64,000 bases of DNA from Pterobdella sp. o SKG-2022 (taxonomy: Eukaryota; Annelida; Clitellata; Hirudinida; Piscicolidae). The stretch is from the NCBI GenBank assembly GCA_964035795.1, contig OZ038320.1, forward strand, positions 29,753,875-29,817,874, in the 5' to 3' direction. This document shows positions 1 to 11,073 of this stretch, one piece after another. The notes below the pieces were generated by a model that saw only the letters and a program-made list of their open reading frames with translations, had not been told where the DNA came from and ran no database searches. The first letter of the stretch is position 1, and each line of letters begins with the position of its first letter. A program made the translations under genes and the position numbers.

Positions 1-778
1 TCTCAATAACATGCCTTCTAAAAATACGTTCTGAATGGCAAGAGCATGAAATACAAAAGCGAGCATTTGTTCTGCTATTTCTCTAGTGATTTCAACGTCG
101 TGAGGACCATCAGGAAGCACTTCAGGCTCGATAATTGGTACCAGACGATTTTGTTGGCTTATAGTAGCATAACGAGCTAACGTATTGGCGTTTTCAATCA
201 TGGCTTGGTAAGATGGTGTATGGGATTGAATTTTAAGGACGCATCTCCATTTCGTGAAATGTGCACCATCTTTTTTGTATTGAGCGCATTTTTCTGCTAA
301 ATTGTCTAAACCCTGTGTAGTTGTCTCCCCATCTGTTCCGGCTAAAGGTACTACTCCCTGATCTACCTATGATAAAATTCATTAAACTTTCATTTGTAGA
401 GTTTTGAAATATATTGAGACATATTTATAAAATTAATCAAATCAAAATACGAGCCTTTATGCCCGGTACAACTCCATTTTGTTGAAGATGTTTCACAAAA
501 GGCACTCCGTCATTCGCTTTCTGGTACAATGTTTCATGAAAGAGAATACAACCTCCAATATGTTCGGACATTTCTTTGCCGCAGCACAAAAGCATTTCTC
601 TAAATTTTCTTCTATTTTCCTCATTATTTTCAAGCTTTATCATATCCAATCGTTTGTGCATAGAAGCGTTGCTTTCGTCTGTTGCCAATATTCCTTTTCC
701 TGGAGCGATAAGAGCTCTTGCGATCCTTCTTAATTCATCCTCCCTGTCTTTCGGCAGGTAAGGAACAAATCGTGTCAT
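1..778 (-). CDS. Ald: Fructose-bisphosphate aldolase, class I (5' half, cut by window edge)
   Basis: Cytosolic glycolytic enzyme that cleaves fructose-1,6-bisphosphate. Two exons are visible: 778 down to 455 (ATG at 776-778, N-terminus [20 protein letters not shown]) and 366 down to 1, which is open to the edge. Family signatures in order are [32 protein letters not shown], the block [20 protein letters not shown], and [12 protein letters not shown], which carries the active-site Lys and Arg of the KWR motif. [13 protein letters not shown] and LEGMLL follow. About 230 residues are present of the usual ~360; the Schiff-base lysine lies beyond the window. The intron is odd: the most conserved protein (GIK then VDQG) needs a GC donor at 454-453 with the acceptor before 366. 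A GT donor at 450-449 with an acceptor before 362 would give a less conserved GIKAHQG. Identity is very sure; the intron boundary is not. Confidence 0.95.
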
Positions 779-1159
779 AGTTTCAAAAATAAATTGAGTT
801 TATTAAAAGGGAAAATTAACAAATTTTATTTTAAAAAATGACGTTTGTGTTTACATTGACGCCATAATAAATTAATTAAAAGTTGAAAGATCCTTTTCTA
901 TATACTCATGCTTTTAAGATTGCCTATTTTTTGAAATATCTTTTATACGTTTGATTGGAAAATTATAATTGAAGAAAACTATGGTATAAGTGGGTTTTCA
1001 AAAAATTACGGGCATTTTTGAGAAAGGATATGAGCGTAGATTGATTAGCTTTTTATGCAATCAAGAAATCAACAAAAAATATAAAGCATAAGCCAATACA
1101 ATTAACAATAGAACATCAAAAATTAAAAATAAATGAAAAAATAATTTGCAATAAATTAG
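779..1159. other. AT-rich flank upstream of aldolase
   Basis: Leader and promoter side of the minus-strand aldolase gene. I see no clear TATA box or further coding exon; an untranslated first exon could lie here. Confidence 0.4.
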
Positions 1160-1890
1160 TGAGTTTATTGAAAAAATTTTAATACAGAAGAGTTCATAGA
1201 ATGTTTTAAGGGTTCACCTAAACCTCTCAATAATTCAAATTTCAGCATCCAAATAATTCAATCTATTGCAAAATTGAAGAATGGCAAAGCAGCAGGACAT
1301 GACAGAGTAACAGCTGAAATTGTAAAAGACTGTGCAGGAATGCTAGCTCCAAAATATGAAGAACTTTTCAATGAAACTTTTGAGTTTCACGAAGAACCAG
1401 CAGATATAAACAAAAGTCTTATAATCCCCATACCAAAATCTCATAAACTAAAAACCATAGAAAACATCAGACCAATAACAATTCTTACAACAACAAAACT
1501 CTTCATTTATAATATTAAAAAGAATAAGGAAGAAATCGATGAAGTTTTGCCACCATCACAATCAGCCTATCGGGAAAACAGATCAATAGCAGATAATGTC
1601 TACACATTGAAGGCATTGCAAAGTCAATGGGGGAGACTTCAAGCGCAACCATTTTGTTTTAGCAGTAGATATGTCAAAGGCATTCGACACTGTTTCACGA
1701 GGTAAATGCTTGTAAATCTAGAAACATTATCTAGACGAAGACGAACTTAGAATGGTTAGCTACCACATAGCATTGGCAAAGACGTGTGTGAAAATTGGAA
1801 ATCACTGCGGGAAGACACTGAAAACCAATGTAGGCGTGCCACAAGAAGACATCTTTTCCCCAATATTGTTTGTTGTCTATCTGTTCTAAG
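1160..1890 (+). pseudogene. Non-LTR (LINE) reverse transcriptase fragment, decayed
   Basis: The 1274-1600 part reads like the palm of a LINE RT: KNGKAAGHDRVTAEIVKD, then SLIIPIPKSHK, then NIRPITIL, then PPSQSAYRENRSIADNV. The homologous frame extends back to about 1215. After a frameshift near 1640 the next block reads FVLAVDMSKAFDTVSR, which holds the first catalytic Asp. Another interrupted block at 1740-1890 reads NVGVPQEDIFSPILFVVYL, matching the GVPQGDxLSP motif. No endonuclease, no YADD motif and no 3' end are present. It is a 5'- and 3'-truncated relic with at least one frameshift and several stops. The exact clade cannot be fixed by eye. Confidence 0.8.
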
Positions 1891-2990
1891 CCATTTTTTA
1901 TCCTATAGAAAAATGAAAGCTTTTAATTTATCATGAAATAAAAATACCAATATCAACATATTGAATACCAAAACAAAAAATAAACTAATTTTGGAACAAC
2001 GCTTATATAACGAAATAAATTAATTAGTTTCAACAATTTGACATCAAGCTGAATTAAATACAAATAAATAGAAGTATTGAGAAAAAATGATACTATAAGT
2101 TACTACTTAGTACGGAGGGCATTCAATTCACCACGGTTTCTTATATATATTCCTTTTTAAACAACTAAAGCTTAAGAATTTTCCAAAATAATTTCGAAAA
2201 GTGATTAAAATTAGTTAAAACATTCAAATATTTCTATATATATGAAAATTAATTATATTAAAATCATAATATACAACTGAAGTGTTTAGACCATATAAAA
2301 AGCTCTTATGTGTAATTCTTACATTGCAAATATGAAAAAAAACTGGTGGATTGATGGTGGTGGTTAGTGTATCAAGATGGTGTTTCGGTGAAGGTGGGTT
2401 GTAAGTGGTGGGTTGAAAGTCCAACCTAGTCATAAAAAATCAGCAAGGTTATTGATAGATTTTTAAAAAAATATAGATTCATTCATAGTTATGTGAGTCG
2501 AGATCAAAAAGCCTAACTTGTCATAAAATAAATTGACTAAGCCGAAACCAACCATAACTACTAACTCAACTTTTCTATACAAACTAGCCACTCCTTGAAC
2601 ATGTTCTTAGCATAAACTAATAATAATACAAATGAATATAACGAGTTTTGTGCAGTCATCTCAACTTCAAAGATATTTTAAAACACGATAATCAGAAATT
2701 CAAGCTGAAATTTTTGTTAGGTAAAACTAAATTATGATTTTATGAGATCAAACACAAATTAATTGTCACAAAAAACTTCCACGAAGCTTTTCCTAAGACA
2801 TTTTCAAGTTATCGCTTTTTTTTAACGAAAGAATATGTTTATTTTCAAAATATAAATAGGCAAACAATCAAAATATGTTAAAAAAATTTATGAAATACGT
2901 TAAACTCTTTTGAAATGTCTATCATTAAAAATCGGTGAGCAAATTGAATTAACTCAATAAAACATAAAGAATGAATAATAGAAACTTATT
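1891..2990. other. Non-coding, AT-rich
   Basis: No recognisable gene. A short G-rich stretch (about 2345-2425, many GGTGG and GGTTG words) is the only compositional break. Confidence 0.4.
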
Positions 2991-2993
2991 ACT

Positions 2994-3272
2994 ATGCTTA
3001 TTATTATTTTCATTAATTTATTCTTATTATCTTCATGGTTGTGCGCTTTTCAAAATTGCGTCTTCTTGTGCCCTGCCAGCTTTGTGAGACATGGTAAGGT
3101 TCAGGTAACTACCTCTGGCAATAGCAATCGACAAGCGTTGAAAAAGCCAAGTTGTCTCCAGATTGACAAAGATACGCAGACCTACCTTTCATTATATATT
3201 ATAGTGAAGGTTTGGAAATTGCCGAAGTTTATAATGATTGTATCGAAAAATTTCTTAAGTGTAAAAAATTAA
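2994..3272 (+). CDS. Doubtful 92-codon ORF with signal-peptide-like start
   Basis: It opens with a hydrophobic leader (MLIIIFINLFLLSSWLCA) followed by Cys residues, then runs into the dispersed repeat unit that begins near 3178. A good splice donor (ATG|GTAAGG, near 3091) follows the leader, so this may be a signal-peptide exon rather than a whole ORF. No partner exon was recognised and there is no family match. Treat as hypothetical. Confidence 0.15.
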   Translation: MLIIIFINLFLLSSWLCAFQNCVFLCPASFVRHGKVQVTTSGNSNRQALKKPSCLQIDKDTQTYLSLYIIVKVWKLPKFIMIVSKNFLSVKN

Positions 3273-3866
3273 ATTTAAAAAATTCTGTAATTAAAAAAAA
3301 TGAATAAATGTTTTAGGTTTCAAAAGGTGAAAATTAATGTAATTTTTATCTTTCAACTTTTTTTTGAATATCCATTTGTTTATATATTTCCACTCATTCA
3401 ATTTATTAAAAATTTTAGATTTTTATAATAAGTTGAAAAAAAGAAAAAGAAAAACGCTAAATAATAAAAAATGAAGTAGCTGTTGTAGTAGTTGCTATTG
3501 CTGCAGTAGTGGCGCTAGTATAATGAAATCAGGGGAAAGCCAAGTGGATGGAGGCGTCAAGCTGTTCAATATACAGAGGTGTGCTGATGGGCAGTTTGAC
3601 CGCTGCTGTGTTGGCAGTACATCATGTATATAACAGTTCAGTTTTGTTATTATTTTGACATTTAAGTTTCGGTTGCTTTTGTTTTATATGAAAATACAAA
3701 TCACTAGTGTTGTTTTTTGAAGAATGAAAAGAATCTTGATTTGTTCTCAAATGAATAATAGTTATACATTACACATCTATCTATGGATTTGATTGAGTGA
3801 TCGCGTTGATGAGCACAATGAGAAATATAGATTTTCAAATATACTTCGAAAATGCAATACACTATT
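3178..3866 (+). repeat. Dispersed unit, copy A (deleted small-membrane-protein gene)
   Basis: Homologous to 11074-12090 over its whole length and to 6840-7370 in the middle. It shares the flank with the sequence cattatatattatagtgaa, the block aaacgctaaataataaaaa, the coding tail for VAIAAVVALV, and the 3' block with the word ttggcagtacatcatgtat. Against copy C it lacks about 190 bp between aatgaag and tagctgttgt (about 3473). This removes the conserved upstream block and the N-terminal half of the small ORF, so the copy is non-functional. Confidence 0.75.
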
Positions 3867-6830
3867 ATCGATACAAATAGCATTTTTAATATGAAATACC
3901 AAGATGTATTACTGCAAATTACACAAAAGGTAGTTTTATTAAGTACAAAGCTTTTCGTTAACAAAAGAACATTATCAAGTACGTACTTAATAATATCACT
4001 TTAATTATGAATTCAAATCTTCCTTATAAACATGTGAAAACCTTTGTGTTATAACTTCGCCATTTAATTCCTAGGCTTACACTTTGATAAATCAACTTAA
4101 AAATAAACTCATTTGACTTGACTTAGTTTACATTTTATAAGTTCTTCCAATCATGAAACAAAATAAAAATATCAATTCATAATTGAAAATTTCAAAGTTA
4201 TTAAGAACTGGGTAATCAAATATAAATAGACACCACCAAATCAACACAAAATCAAAACTGCTAAAATATTATTCCTATTATTAAGATTTTTATAGCATGA
4301 AATTTAAAAACAAAATTTGCTTCAGAAGCGCTCAAAAGTTTGTGAGAAATTATAAATAGAGTTGTATAACTTTACTGTTTAATCATGAAGAACAGCTTTG
4401 TTTTAATTTTCCAAAACCAAGAAACCCCTATTTGTATGGATATAGTATTTCGTAGAAGCCTACAAATAATAAGATAAAACAATGGAAATACAACGGTTCA
4501 CGCATTCGCGAAGCCTTTCATTGCTACAAAATCACCATTAGATGTCCCGAAAATGATCTTCGTATTCTAGTTTAACTTTATTGAAATTATTTGAACTTGC
4601 ACACGAGCATTGCACGAGAAATGCCTAGCTGCTCTTGAGGAGTGGTACAAGATTAAATGGCACTACTACGTGGTATACAGATATGCATTTTTTTAACCTG
4701 AATATAATAGAGTAGAGAAATCGAAACTATTTTTTCACAATTAATAAAGTATTTAAAACCACAGTGTTTGTAATTGAGGAATACGAAGCTTATTTGGTGA
4801 TGCTCGCTTGATAAAATATTTATTACAAAATGCTGCTTGGTCAAAAAAGAAACTTTTTCAAAAATTTTAGTTGAGTCACAATTTCATATTATTGGATTGA
4901 AAATAATTTCTCATAATTAATATACTATTTATAGAAGAATTTAAAATGAAATGTTAAATAAAATCAATAAAAAGAATACATATTTTTACACAATAATTTA
5001 ATTGAGAATAAAAAAAATAAAAAAAACCCTAAATAAAATTTAAATTAAATGCCCAAACTGAAATGCATGAGTAGCGAAACAGTGGTTTGTTGGTTTTATG
5101 AATAAAATACCTTCTACACACGAGCCTCACGCGTAACTTTGACGTTGCTAAGTTGAGAAAAAGTTCATGAATGAGCAGGTGGTGGGGGTGAGCTGAAAGT
5201 TATAATGGTGAATCATATTATATTTCTAAAACATTGTTCGATAGATGTTTAACCACCGAAATATGATTTTTTAACAAAAAAATTTTCGAGCATAATAACC
5301 TTAAAAAAATGGTGTTTAATTAATTGTTCATAGTTTAATACTTTAGTCATACAAACAAAGTTTAGTGGCAAGGAGTGGCACGGATCTGTATGCCTCGAAT
5401 CAACCTCAAAACTTATATGAAGTAGCTTTAGTTAATTTAAATTTAATTTGGTTATAATAAGATTCGTCCAATGAACTAAATAGTTATAATATATTAAATA
5501 TTTATAAAAAAATATCGACTAAACATGATTTGAGAATGCATGATATTCTTACAAAAAGCTTCATCTTGCTCTATAAATATTTTGTGTTTGTTTTTTCTTG
5601 TAATAAGTTAAATTTTTGTTCAGTTTAGTTAATTTTAGGTTATTATAGATTAAGTTTATTTCGTTTTAATTTATTAAGTTGAATTTAGTTTCTTGTACTA
5701 AGTTGAGTTTAGCAAGTTTTAGTTTAGCTGAGTAAAGCTTAGTTTTATCAAGGTGAGTTTATTTCTTTTTAATTAATTAGATTTCTCAAGTTAATTTTAG
5801 TTTAGTTAATTCCAGTTAAGATTATTTTTCAATATTAAGTTTAGTATTAGAGAAGCTTTAGTTGAGTTCTGTTAAGTTTTTTGAGTTTATTTGTTTGGTT
5901 AATTTTAACTTAGTTCTGTTGAGCTTTTCAAATTAATTTTTCAAATTAACTTTTTCGAATTGACAACAAAAAGTAACAATAATGAAATCAGATCACTTTC
6001 TTGTCAAGCATTCAAAGCATCGCTAAAGATTTATTTTATAGACTATTATCTCTTCATAAACTATATTCGTATCTTTGAGCGTCTCTGATACATGTTTAAT
6101 TTATGTGAAAAAGGCGCTATTTAAATTAAAATAAATAAATAAAAAATAATATTAGTTTAATTATAGTATAATGCTTATTATTATGAAAAACAAAATTATT
6201 ATTAATTATAATAAAAATAATAATAGTAGCATTTGTAAAAAAATTTAATTTCCTAATTTTAATGAAAATTATGAAGCGTTTTGCCCTGAAGCTCGAAACT
6301 TTTTTGAAGCTCTACCAACTGTGGCAGGTAGTAAAAACAGAACAAACAAACAAATATCGAATATTATTATAAAGGCATGAAGCATAAATAAACAAAAGTT
6401 TTCAGAGACATCATGTGTCATTTTTTTGTAAATTTTTTGAAAAATAACTCAATAAAATGAAGCAATTTTTGATAAATTTTTATTCAAACTAAAGTTTTCT
6501 CAAATTCAACTTTGTCATAAATCAATGGTAAATATTCCAATGAGAATCTCGTTTAAATACATTGTGTTCGTCTCCAAAGAAGGATACCTTCGAAATTTTG
6601 TTTGCCGCAACCTCTGATGAAAAACCAGGAAAGAGAAAAAAAATCAATCAATCATGTTGACAACCTGTAAATGAACATTAAATTATGAAGCACTGGAAAA
6701 CGCAATGCTGGACGAGACCAATGCATAATGATCTGCTTTAATGAAAAATATATAATTATGTTATAAAGCTTTTAAAATGATGATTTTATTTAAAATCTAA
6801 AGTTTATATTATGAGCCAGAAAAAAAAATT
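3867..6830. other. Non-coding, very AT-rich
   Basis: No gene recognised. It contains the degenerate repeat at about 5585-5960 and an A/T/AAT run at 6115-6250, with long homopolymer-rich tracts elsewhere. Confidence 0.4.
5585..5960. repeat. Degenerate short-word repeat
   Basis: Words such as tttagttaag, aagtttagtt and gttgagttta recur irregularly for nearly 400 bp with strong strand asymmetry (T and G against A and C). It looks like an old, degraded simple or satellite-like array with no fixed period visible by eye. Confidence 0.4.
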
Positions 6831-6839
6831 AAAATAAGA

Positions 6840-7370
6840 AAATTCAATAAAAAAATCAAAAATACGCTAAATAATAAAAATGAAGTCACGCAGCTAATTT
6901 CATCATAACGTCATTCGGCAAATATTTGGTTATTTAGCTATTCGAGATTTCAAGTGTGCGAAAAGATTTTGTGTAGTTGAAAATGAAAATTCTCAAAAGA
7001 AATAATAAAATCACTCCTGGAATATCATCCCAGCCATCTATGGTGGACCTACATAGAAAAAAAACTCCCAAGGTTCTGAATAAGGTCCAAAAAATACTAC
7101 TGGCCGTTTTAATACCAGTAGTCATTTTAATTGCTATTACTGCAGTAGTGGCGCTAGTATAAATCAGGGGAAAGCCAGGTGGATGGTGAGCCAAGCTGTT
7201 CAATATACAGAAGTATGCTGATCGACAGACAGTTTGACCGCTGTTGTGTTGGCAGTACATCATGTATATAACTGTTCAGTTTTGTTATTGTTTTGACATT
7301 TAAGTTTCCGTTTAGTTACTTTCGTTTTATATAAAAATGAAAATCACTAGTGTTGTTGTTTTTTTAAAGA
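6840..7370 (+). repeat. Dispersed unit, copy B (intact ORF)
   Basis: Middle copy of the unit also seen at 3178-3866 and 11074-12090, same orientation. It carries the conserved upstream blocks taacgtcattcggcaaat (6906-6923) and tcgagatttcaagtgtgcg (about 6942-6960), the ORF at 6983-7162 and the shared 3' block down to the word aaaatcactagtgttgtt. A possible poly(A) signal aataaa follows at about 7403. Confidence 0.75.
6983..7162 (+). CDS. Small single-pass membrane protein, 59 aa, unknown function
   Basis: The N-terminal 37 residues are basic and polar (MKILKRNNKI, then SQPSMVDLHRKK, then KVLNKVQK). They are followed by an uninterrupted hydrophobic C-terminal stretch of about 20 residues rich in Val, Ile, Ala and Leu that ends VVALV at the stop. 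That is the layout of a tail-anchored or type II mini-protein with a cytosolic basic head. A TTG-started frame begins two codons earlier, but the ATG at 6983 is the natural start. Copy C preserves the same protein plan, including SQPSM and DLH, apart from one stop and one 1-nt shift. Upstream non-coding blocks are also conserved, so the pair looks like duplicated genes rather than chance ORFs. I recognise no family. Alternatively it is a non-coding repeat that happens to be open. Confidence 0.5.
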   Translation: MKILKRNNKITPGISSQPSMVDLHRKKTPKVLNKVQKILLAVLIPVVILIAITAVVALV

Positions 7371-7445
7371 AATAAAAAAATCTTATCGTTATTTTTTTCT
7401 TCAATAAAAGGAACTTTGGTTCTAGAGAGTAGACCATAAAAGGGC

Positions 7446-7560
7446 AAAAAACTACGGCATCTGGTGTCCTCAGGCAGCCATTCGTCCAATTACTAACCAG
7501 ACTCGACGTTGCTTAAGTGATCGAATGAGAACCGGTGTTTTAAGTGTCATGGCCGTAGCC
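7446..7560 (-). rRNA. 5S rRNA-like gene copy (diverged, probably pseudogene)
   Basis: Read on the minus strand from 7560, the sequence starts ggctacggccat. It passes through the 5S blocks aacaccggttctc, cgatca and taagcaacgtcg (the internal control region) and gtctggttagtaattgga, and ends atgccgtagt followed by a T-run terminator (7446-7450). The ends can pair as a 5S helix I. It is about 110 nt, shorter than the usual ~120. The stretch normally reading caccgaagttaagc is shortened here to cacttaagc, so it is either a pseudogene or a 5S-derived SINE head. No tandem array is visible. Confidence 0.75.
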
Positions 7561-7803
7561 GATGGCATTGGCTCAAATAACCATAACTGGAGTAGTTTAA
7601 CTTGAAAGTTGATTTTAAAATTAAATAAAAGAATAAATTGATTCAAAAAGCTACATTGGAAAGCTAAAACAACTAATTTGAAAAGTTCAATTATTCAGTA
7701 CAAAATAGCATGCTAATCAGCGATTTACTGAAATTTGCACTCTCAAAATGCCCTGCATTGCCAAAAACAAATGAAAGTAAATGATAAAGTTGTATTGAAA
7801 TAG

Positions 7804-7925
7804 TGCAGTCTCTTCAGATATCAGGCCTAAATACTAGGGCGGTACGTAGGTGCTTTTTAACCTCATGCCCAGCACTATGTATATATTTAATACTCGTTAT
7901 TATTAGTTATATGTTATTTTCCATC
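7804..7925 (+). repeat. Possible SINE 3' end, family 2
   Basis: It shares gcagtctc, then a variable stretch, then tttaacctcatgcccag and a trailing TTATTATTA-type tail with 49133-49290 (tttaacgtcatgcccag). The reverse complement of 55925-56015 carries a similar gtagtttcattgcccagc next to ATT repeats. Three similar junctions with an ATT tail suggest one retroposed family. Confidence 0.35.
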
Positions 7926-9065
7926 TTCATGCTTCAAAAGGAGTAGCGCCCTGTCAAATGTATTATTAGCACAAGCATACTTTGTAGTGACTGACGGCCA
8001 ACTTATACCATAAGTTCATCGTTGTATAATTGCCAAGTATGACAAGTTATGAAGTTACGACTGAGAAAAAAGTAAAAATAAACTTTATAAATTGATATGT
8101 ATGTTTGAGTGGAGGGATTTTTTAAGTAGTTACTGATATTACATTATGTATATTATACAATCGAATCGATTTGATATTTCATCTCATATTTAACTATTAT
8201 AATAATAAGAATACAAAATTTTACCCTTATTATTATTATTCTTTTTATTAAGTCTTTATTATTATTGCTTTTATTGAGTTATTATTTTTTTAATATTTTC
8301 TCCTACCCAGCCGGTGCACATAAAAATTATTTAATACTAAACTTGCGTCAACAGCTATTAATATCCATTATCGGTATTATCTTGAACTCTGAAATATGAT
8401 CTTAAGGATCAGGTTATTTATAGTTTGGTGATTATATGTTCTAAGAAACAAAGATGGCTTCAGGATATATTATACATTAATAAAAAATAGGCTTAAGCTT
8501 GCTTCGCATACGGACAAATATTTAATTAAAATTCAAATATATCTGATAAACATTAACTCCAAATTATAACATCAAACAAAAATTGCACCATTCATAAATG
8601 CTTTAAAATGCATCTCAGAAAATAAAACGATATCACATAATTTAACAATTTTCATTTTTCAAAAAAAAAATTTCACATCTTGGTTTTTCCGTTTAAATTC
8701 TTTACTTTTCTCTATAACTTTGCTAATGTATTATGGCAAGGTTTTACTTTTTGAAAATTTTAGCTAAATAAAAAATTTTTTCTACGAGTTTCTATAAATT
8801 CTCATAATTTGAAGTTTTACTTGTAAAATTCAAGTTTACAAAAGAACATACGATGTCTTTAAAAAACTAGTTTGTTATAATGTATCTAAGAATACCCTTT
8901 CACGAATTCTGATTCACAGCTTTTGTTTTTGAAGTTTTATCCCTTTTAAATCATTGGAAATTAAATTCAAAAAAAAATTATTGAAATTAAATTAATCTAT
9001 GAAATTTCTTTTGATAAACATAACGGCTTCAAACATAATCTCATCTTGTTTGCTTACTTTCTCGC

Positions 9066-9106
9066 CTATATAAAGGGCTCGTTATTTCAAACGACATGAA
9101 ACTTCG
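9066..9106 (+). promoter_or_regulatory. Core-promoter-like TATA box with a following splice donor
   Basis: A strong TATA word (ctatataaagg, 9066-9076) is followed about 35 bp later by acttcgag|gtgagaatt, a good splice donor. This looks like a TATA-driven short first exon on the plus strand, but no downstream coding exon was identified before TIMM21. Confidence 0.25.
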
Positions 9107-9528
9107 AGGTGAGAATTGAAGTCTTCAAAAACGAAAACGGTACAAAGCTATCGGTAAATTAAATTTAAGATTCAGATTGTTAATACAAGTAATTTGATTA
9201 CAAAAAAATTATAAAATAATTTAAAACAGATGTGTATCGAAAAAGTCACCTACAAATGGAATGCATACTATCAAATATACAAATCCTCAACGGATGTCCC
9301 AACCATTTTATCTGACTTCTTTTTTCTGTCGGTGCACCAGCTCACTTATGCAACGTAAGTAGCCATACTGGAGCATCTCGATTTCAAACCGGGATGGCAC
9401 TAACGTATGTCTATCGACGCCAGTGGTCTGCACCGACAATGTAAGAAGCCAGTGTGGCTAACTTCTTTTTTTTCTCTAGTTTCAATATCTTGTTTATTCG
9501 AGATTTTTGTGTTCTTGTATTTTACTAA

Positions 9529-9696
9529 GTATATTAGAAAAAAACACTATGCTTTATTGAGAAACTCGTTGCACGAAGCTTTTCGTAAGAATATCTTACA
9601 TTATCAAGTGACACTTGATAATGTGAGATATTCTTACGAAAAGCTTCGTGTATTAAGTTTATCAATAAAGCATAGTGTTTGTTTTTATTATATTGA
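9529..9696. mobile_element. Foldback (long inverted repeat) element
   Basis: Two arms of about 69 nt (9542-9610 and 9612-9680) are nearly perfect reverse complements around cacttgataatgtgagatat. Weaker pairing extends outward to about 9529 and 9696. The core acgaagcttttcgtaag recurs at 14613-14695 and, as related words, at several other loci, so it is a MITE or foldback family rather than a unique hairpin. It contains no ORF of its own. Confidence 0.75.
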
Positions 9697-11073
9697 TTTC
9701 CGGCTGTTTTAAGTCAACAAAATTATGTATTGTTTTTGTATTGTGAACTTACCTGTTTGTATTTACTACGCCATTTGCAAGTGACAACAGAAAAATCAAA
9801 TGTACAAAGAATATTGAAGGTTTAAAATGAACGAAGAATGACAAAACAACAAACGAAAAAAAAATGACAAGAAGTTGAACAGCAAAGTTTGAGCAGACGA
9901 CAAGATGAAGAAAAGCATTGAATTGTTTTTTTTTGGACATTTTAATTTCAAACTGAATTTTTTCAAAAAAAAAACAAACCAAAACTTGCACAAGATATAA
10001 AAGTTTAAATGAAATAAAAATATCAATATCATATTAAACCAATGGTTTTTTAAATTTTTTGGAAATTTTTTTTAAAAAACTTATTCTTGCCTGGGCTATC
10101 ACAATTTAATGGAATCGTTCGACTTAAAATTCTATTTTTGTTAATATAAATATATCTATTTAGGACTACCATTGGTAAATGGAAAACAAGCTTTAAAATG
10201 AATGAATGATTTTGAATTATTTAAAATCAGATTGTTATAAAATAAATCTCATTAAAGCTACACAAAAATTGGATGAAAATATAAGCGCCATCAAAAAGCG
10301 TAAAATTGCAAAACTAGACATTGAGCATCTATGAGCCAGCTTTAACCTTTGTGGTGTTCATGTAGTTATGTCCAAGTATGGGTGGTACTAAAGGTTATAA
10401 GTTTTCAGTGCTTATCTAATTATGGCTATGATGTTGAATGGCTTGAGAATATAATTATACATAATGCTTATCTAATTATGGCGATGAGGTTGAAGAAGTA
10501 GAATAGCAATACAATTGTACGAAAAATTATTATTGAATCAAAATTTTGTACTAAGATTTTCGTGACTCTTATTGTGTTTCGTTTACTAGTTATATATTAT
10601 ATCAAACATGAACACTCTTCAATTTTCTCGTGATAAATGTTTCAAAAAATATGAATAAAACATTCATTAAATATAATCAGAAGAAAGCAGCTGAAATACG
10701 AAATGTATGTCAGTCGACTATTAGACGCCCAAAAAGCTTTCAGTGTCGCAATTCAAAAACTTTTTTCTTCAACCTCATCAACAATGATAAGCTACCTAAG
10801 CTTTGTTTTCAAGTTTAGTTTTTGCTGTTTTATCTTTCTTTAGTTAAGGTAGATGATAATTCTTGGAGGTGCAACTGTGGTGACAGCAAGACCCCATGTT
10901 TAAACTCAATAACACCATTTTTTATTTTATGTTTTTTCTTCATTATTATCTTAGGCGATATGAATCAGTCATATTTCGCATATAGACCTGATAAAGTGAG
11001 CTTGAATTACGAAAAACTTCGTGGCGTGATGGAAATAATAATTAGAAAAATATTTTATAATGAAAGAAATTAC
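9697..11073. other. Non-coding
   Basis: Short AT-rich ORFs are present (for example 10630-10818 and 10822-11100), but none has domain signatures or paired splice sites that I trust. The end of the last one runs into repeat copy C. Confidence 0.35.

Larger units (their letters stand above)
7561..9528. other. Non-coding, AT-rich
   Basis: No gene recognised. It contains a possible second SINE-like tail (7804-7925), a TTATT-rich run (8205-8300), a core-promoter-like element (9066) and a stem-forming pair gtcggtgca / tgcaccgac near 9328 and 9430. Confidence 0.35.

Noticed and set aside
6934..7263. Minus-strand ORF over repeat copy B, with a similar ORF at 11585-11803
   Set aside because: The two antisense ORFs resemble each other only because the underlying repeat is duplicated. 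The plus-strand ORF has the coherent protein plan.
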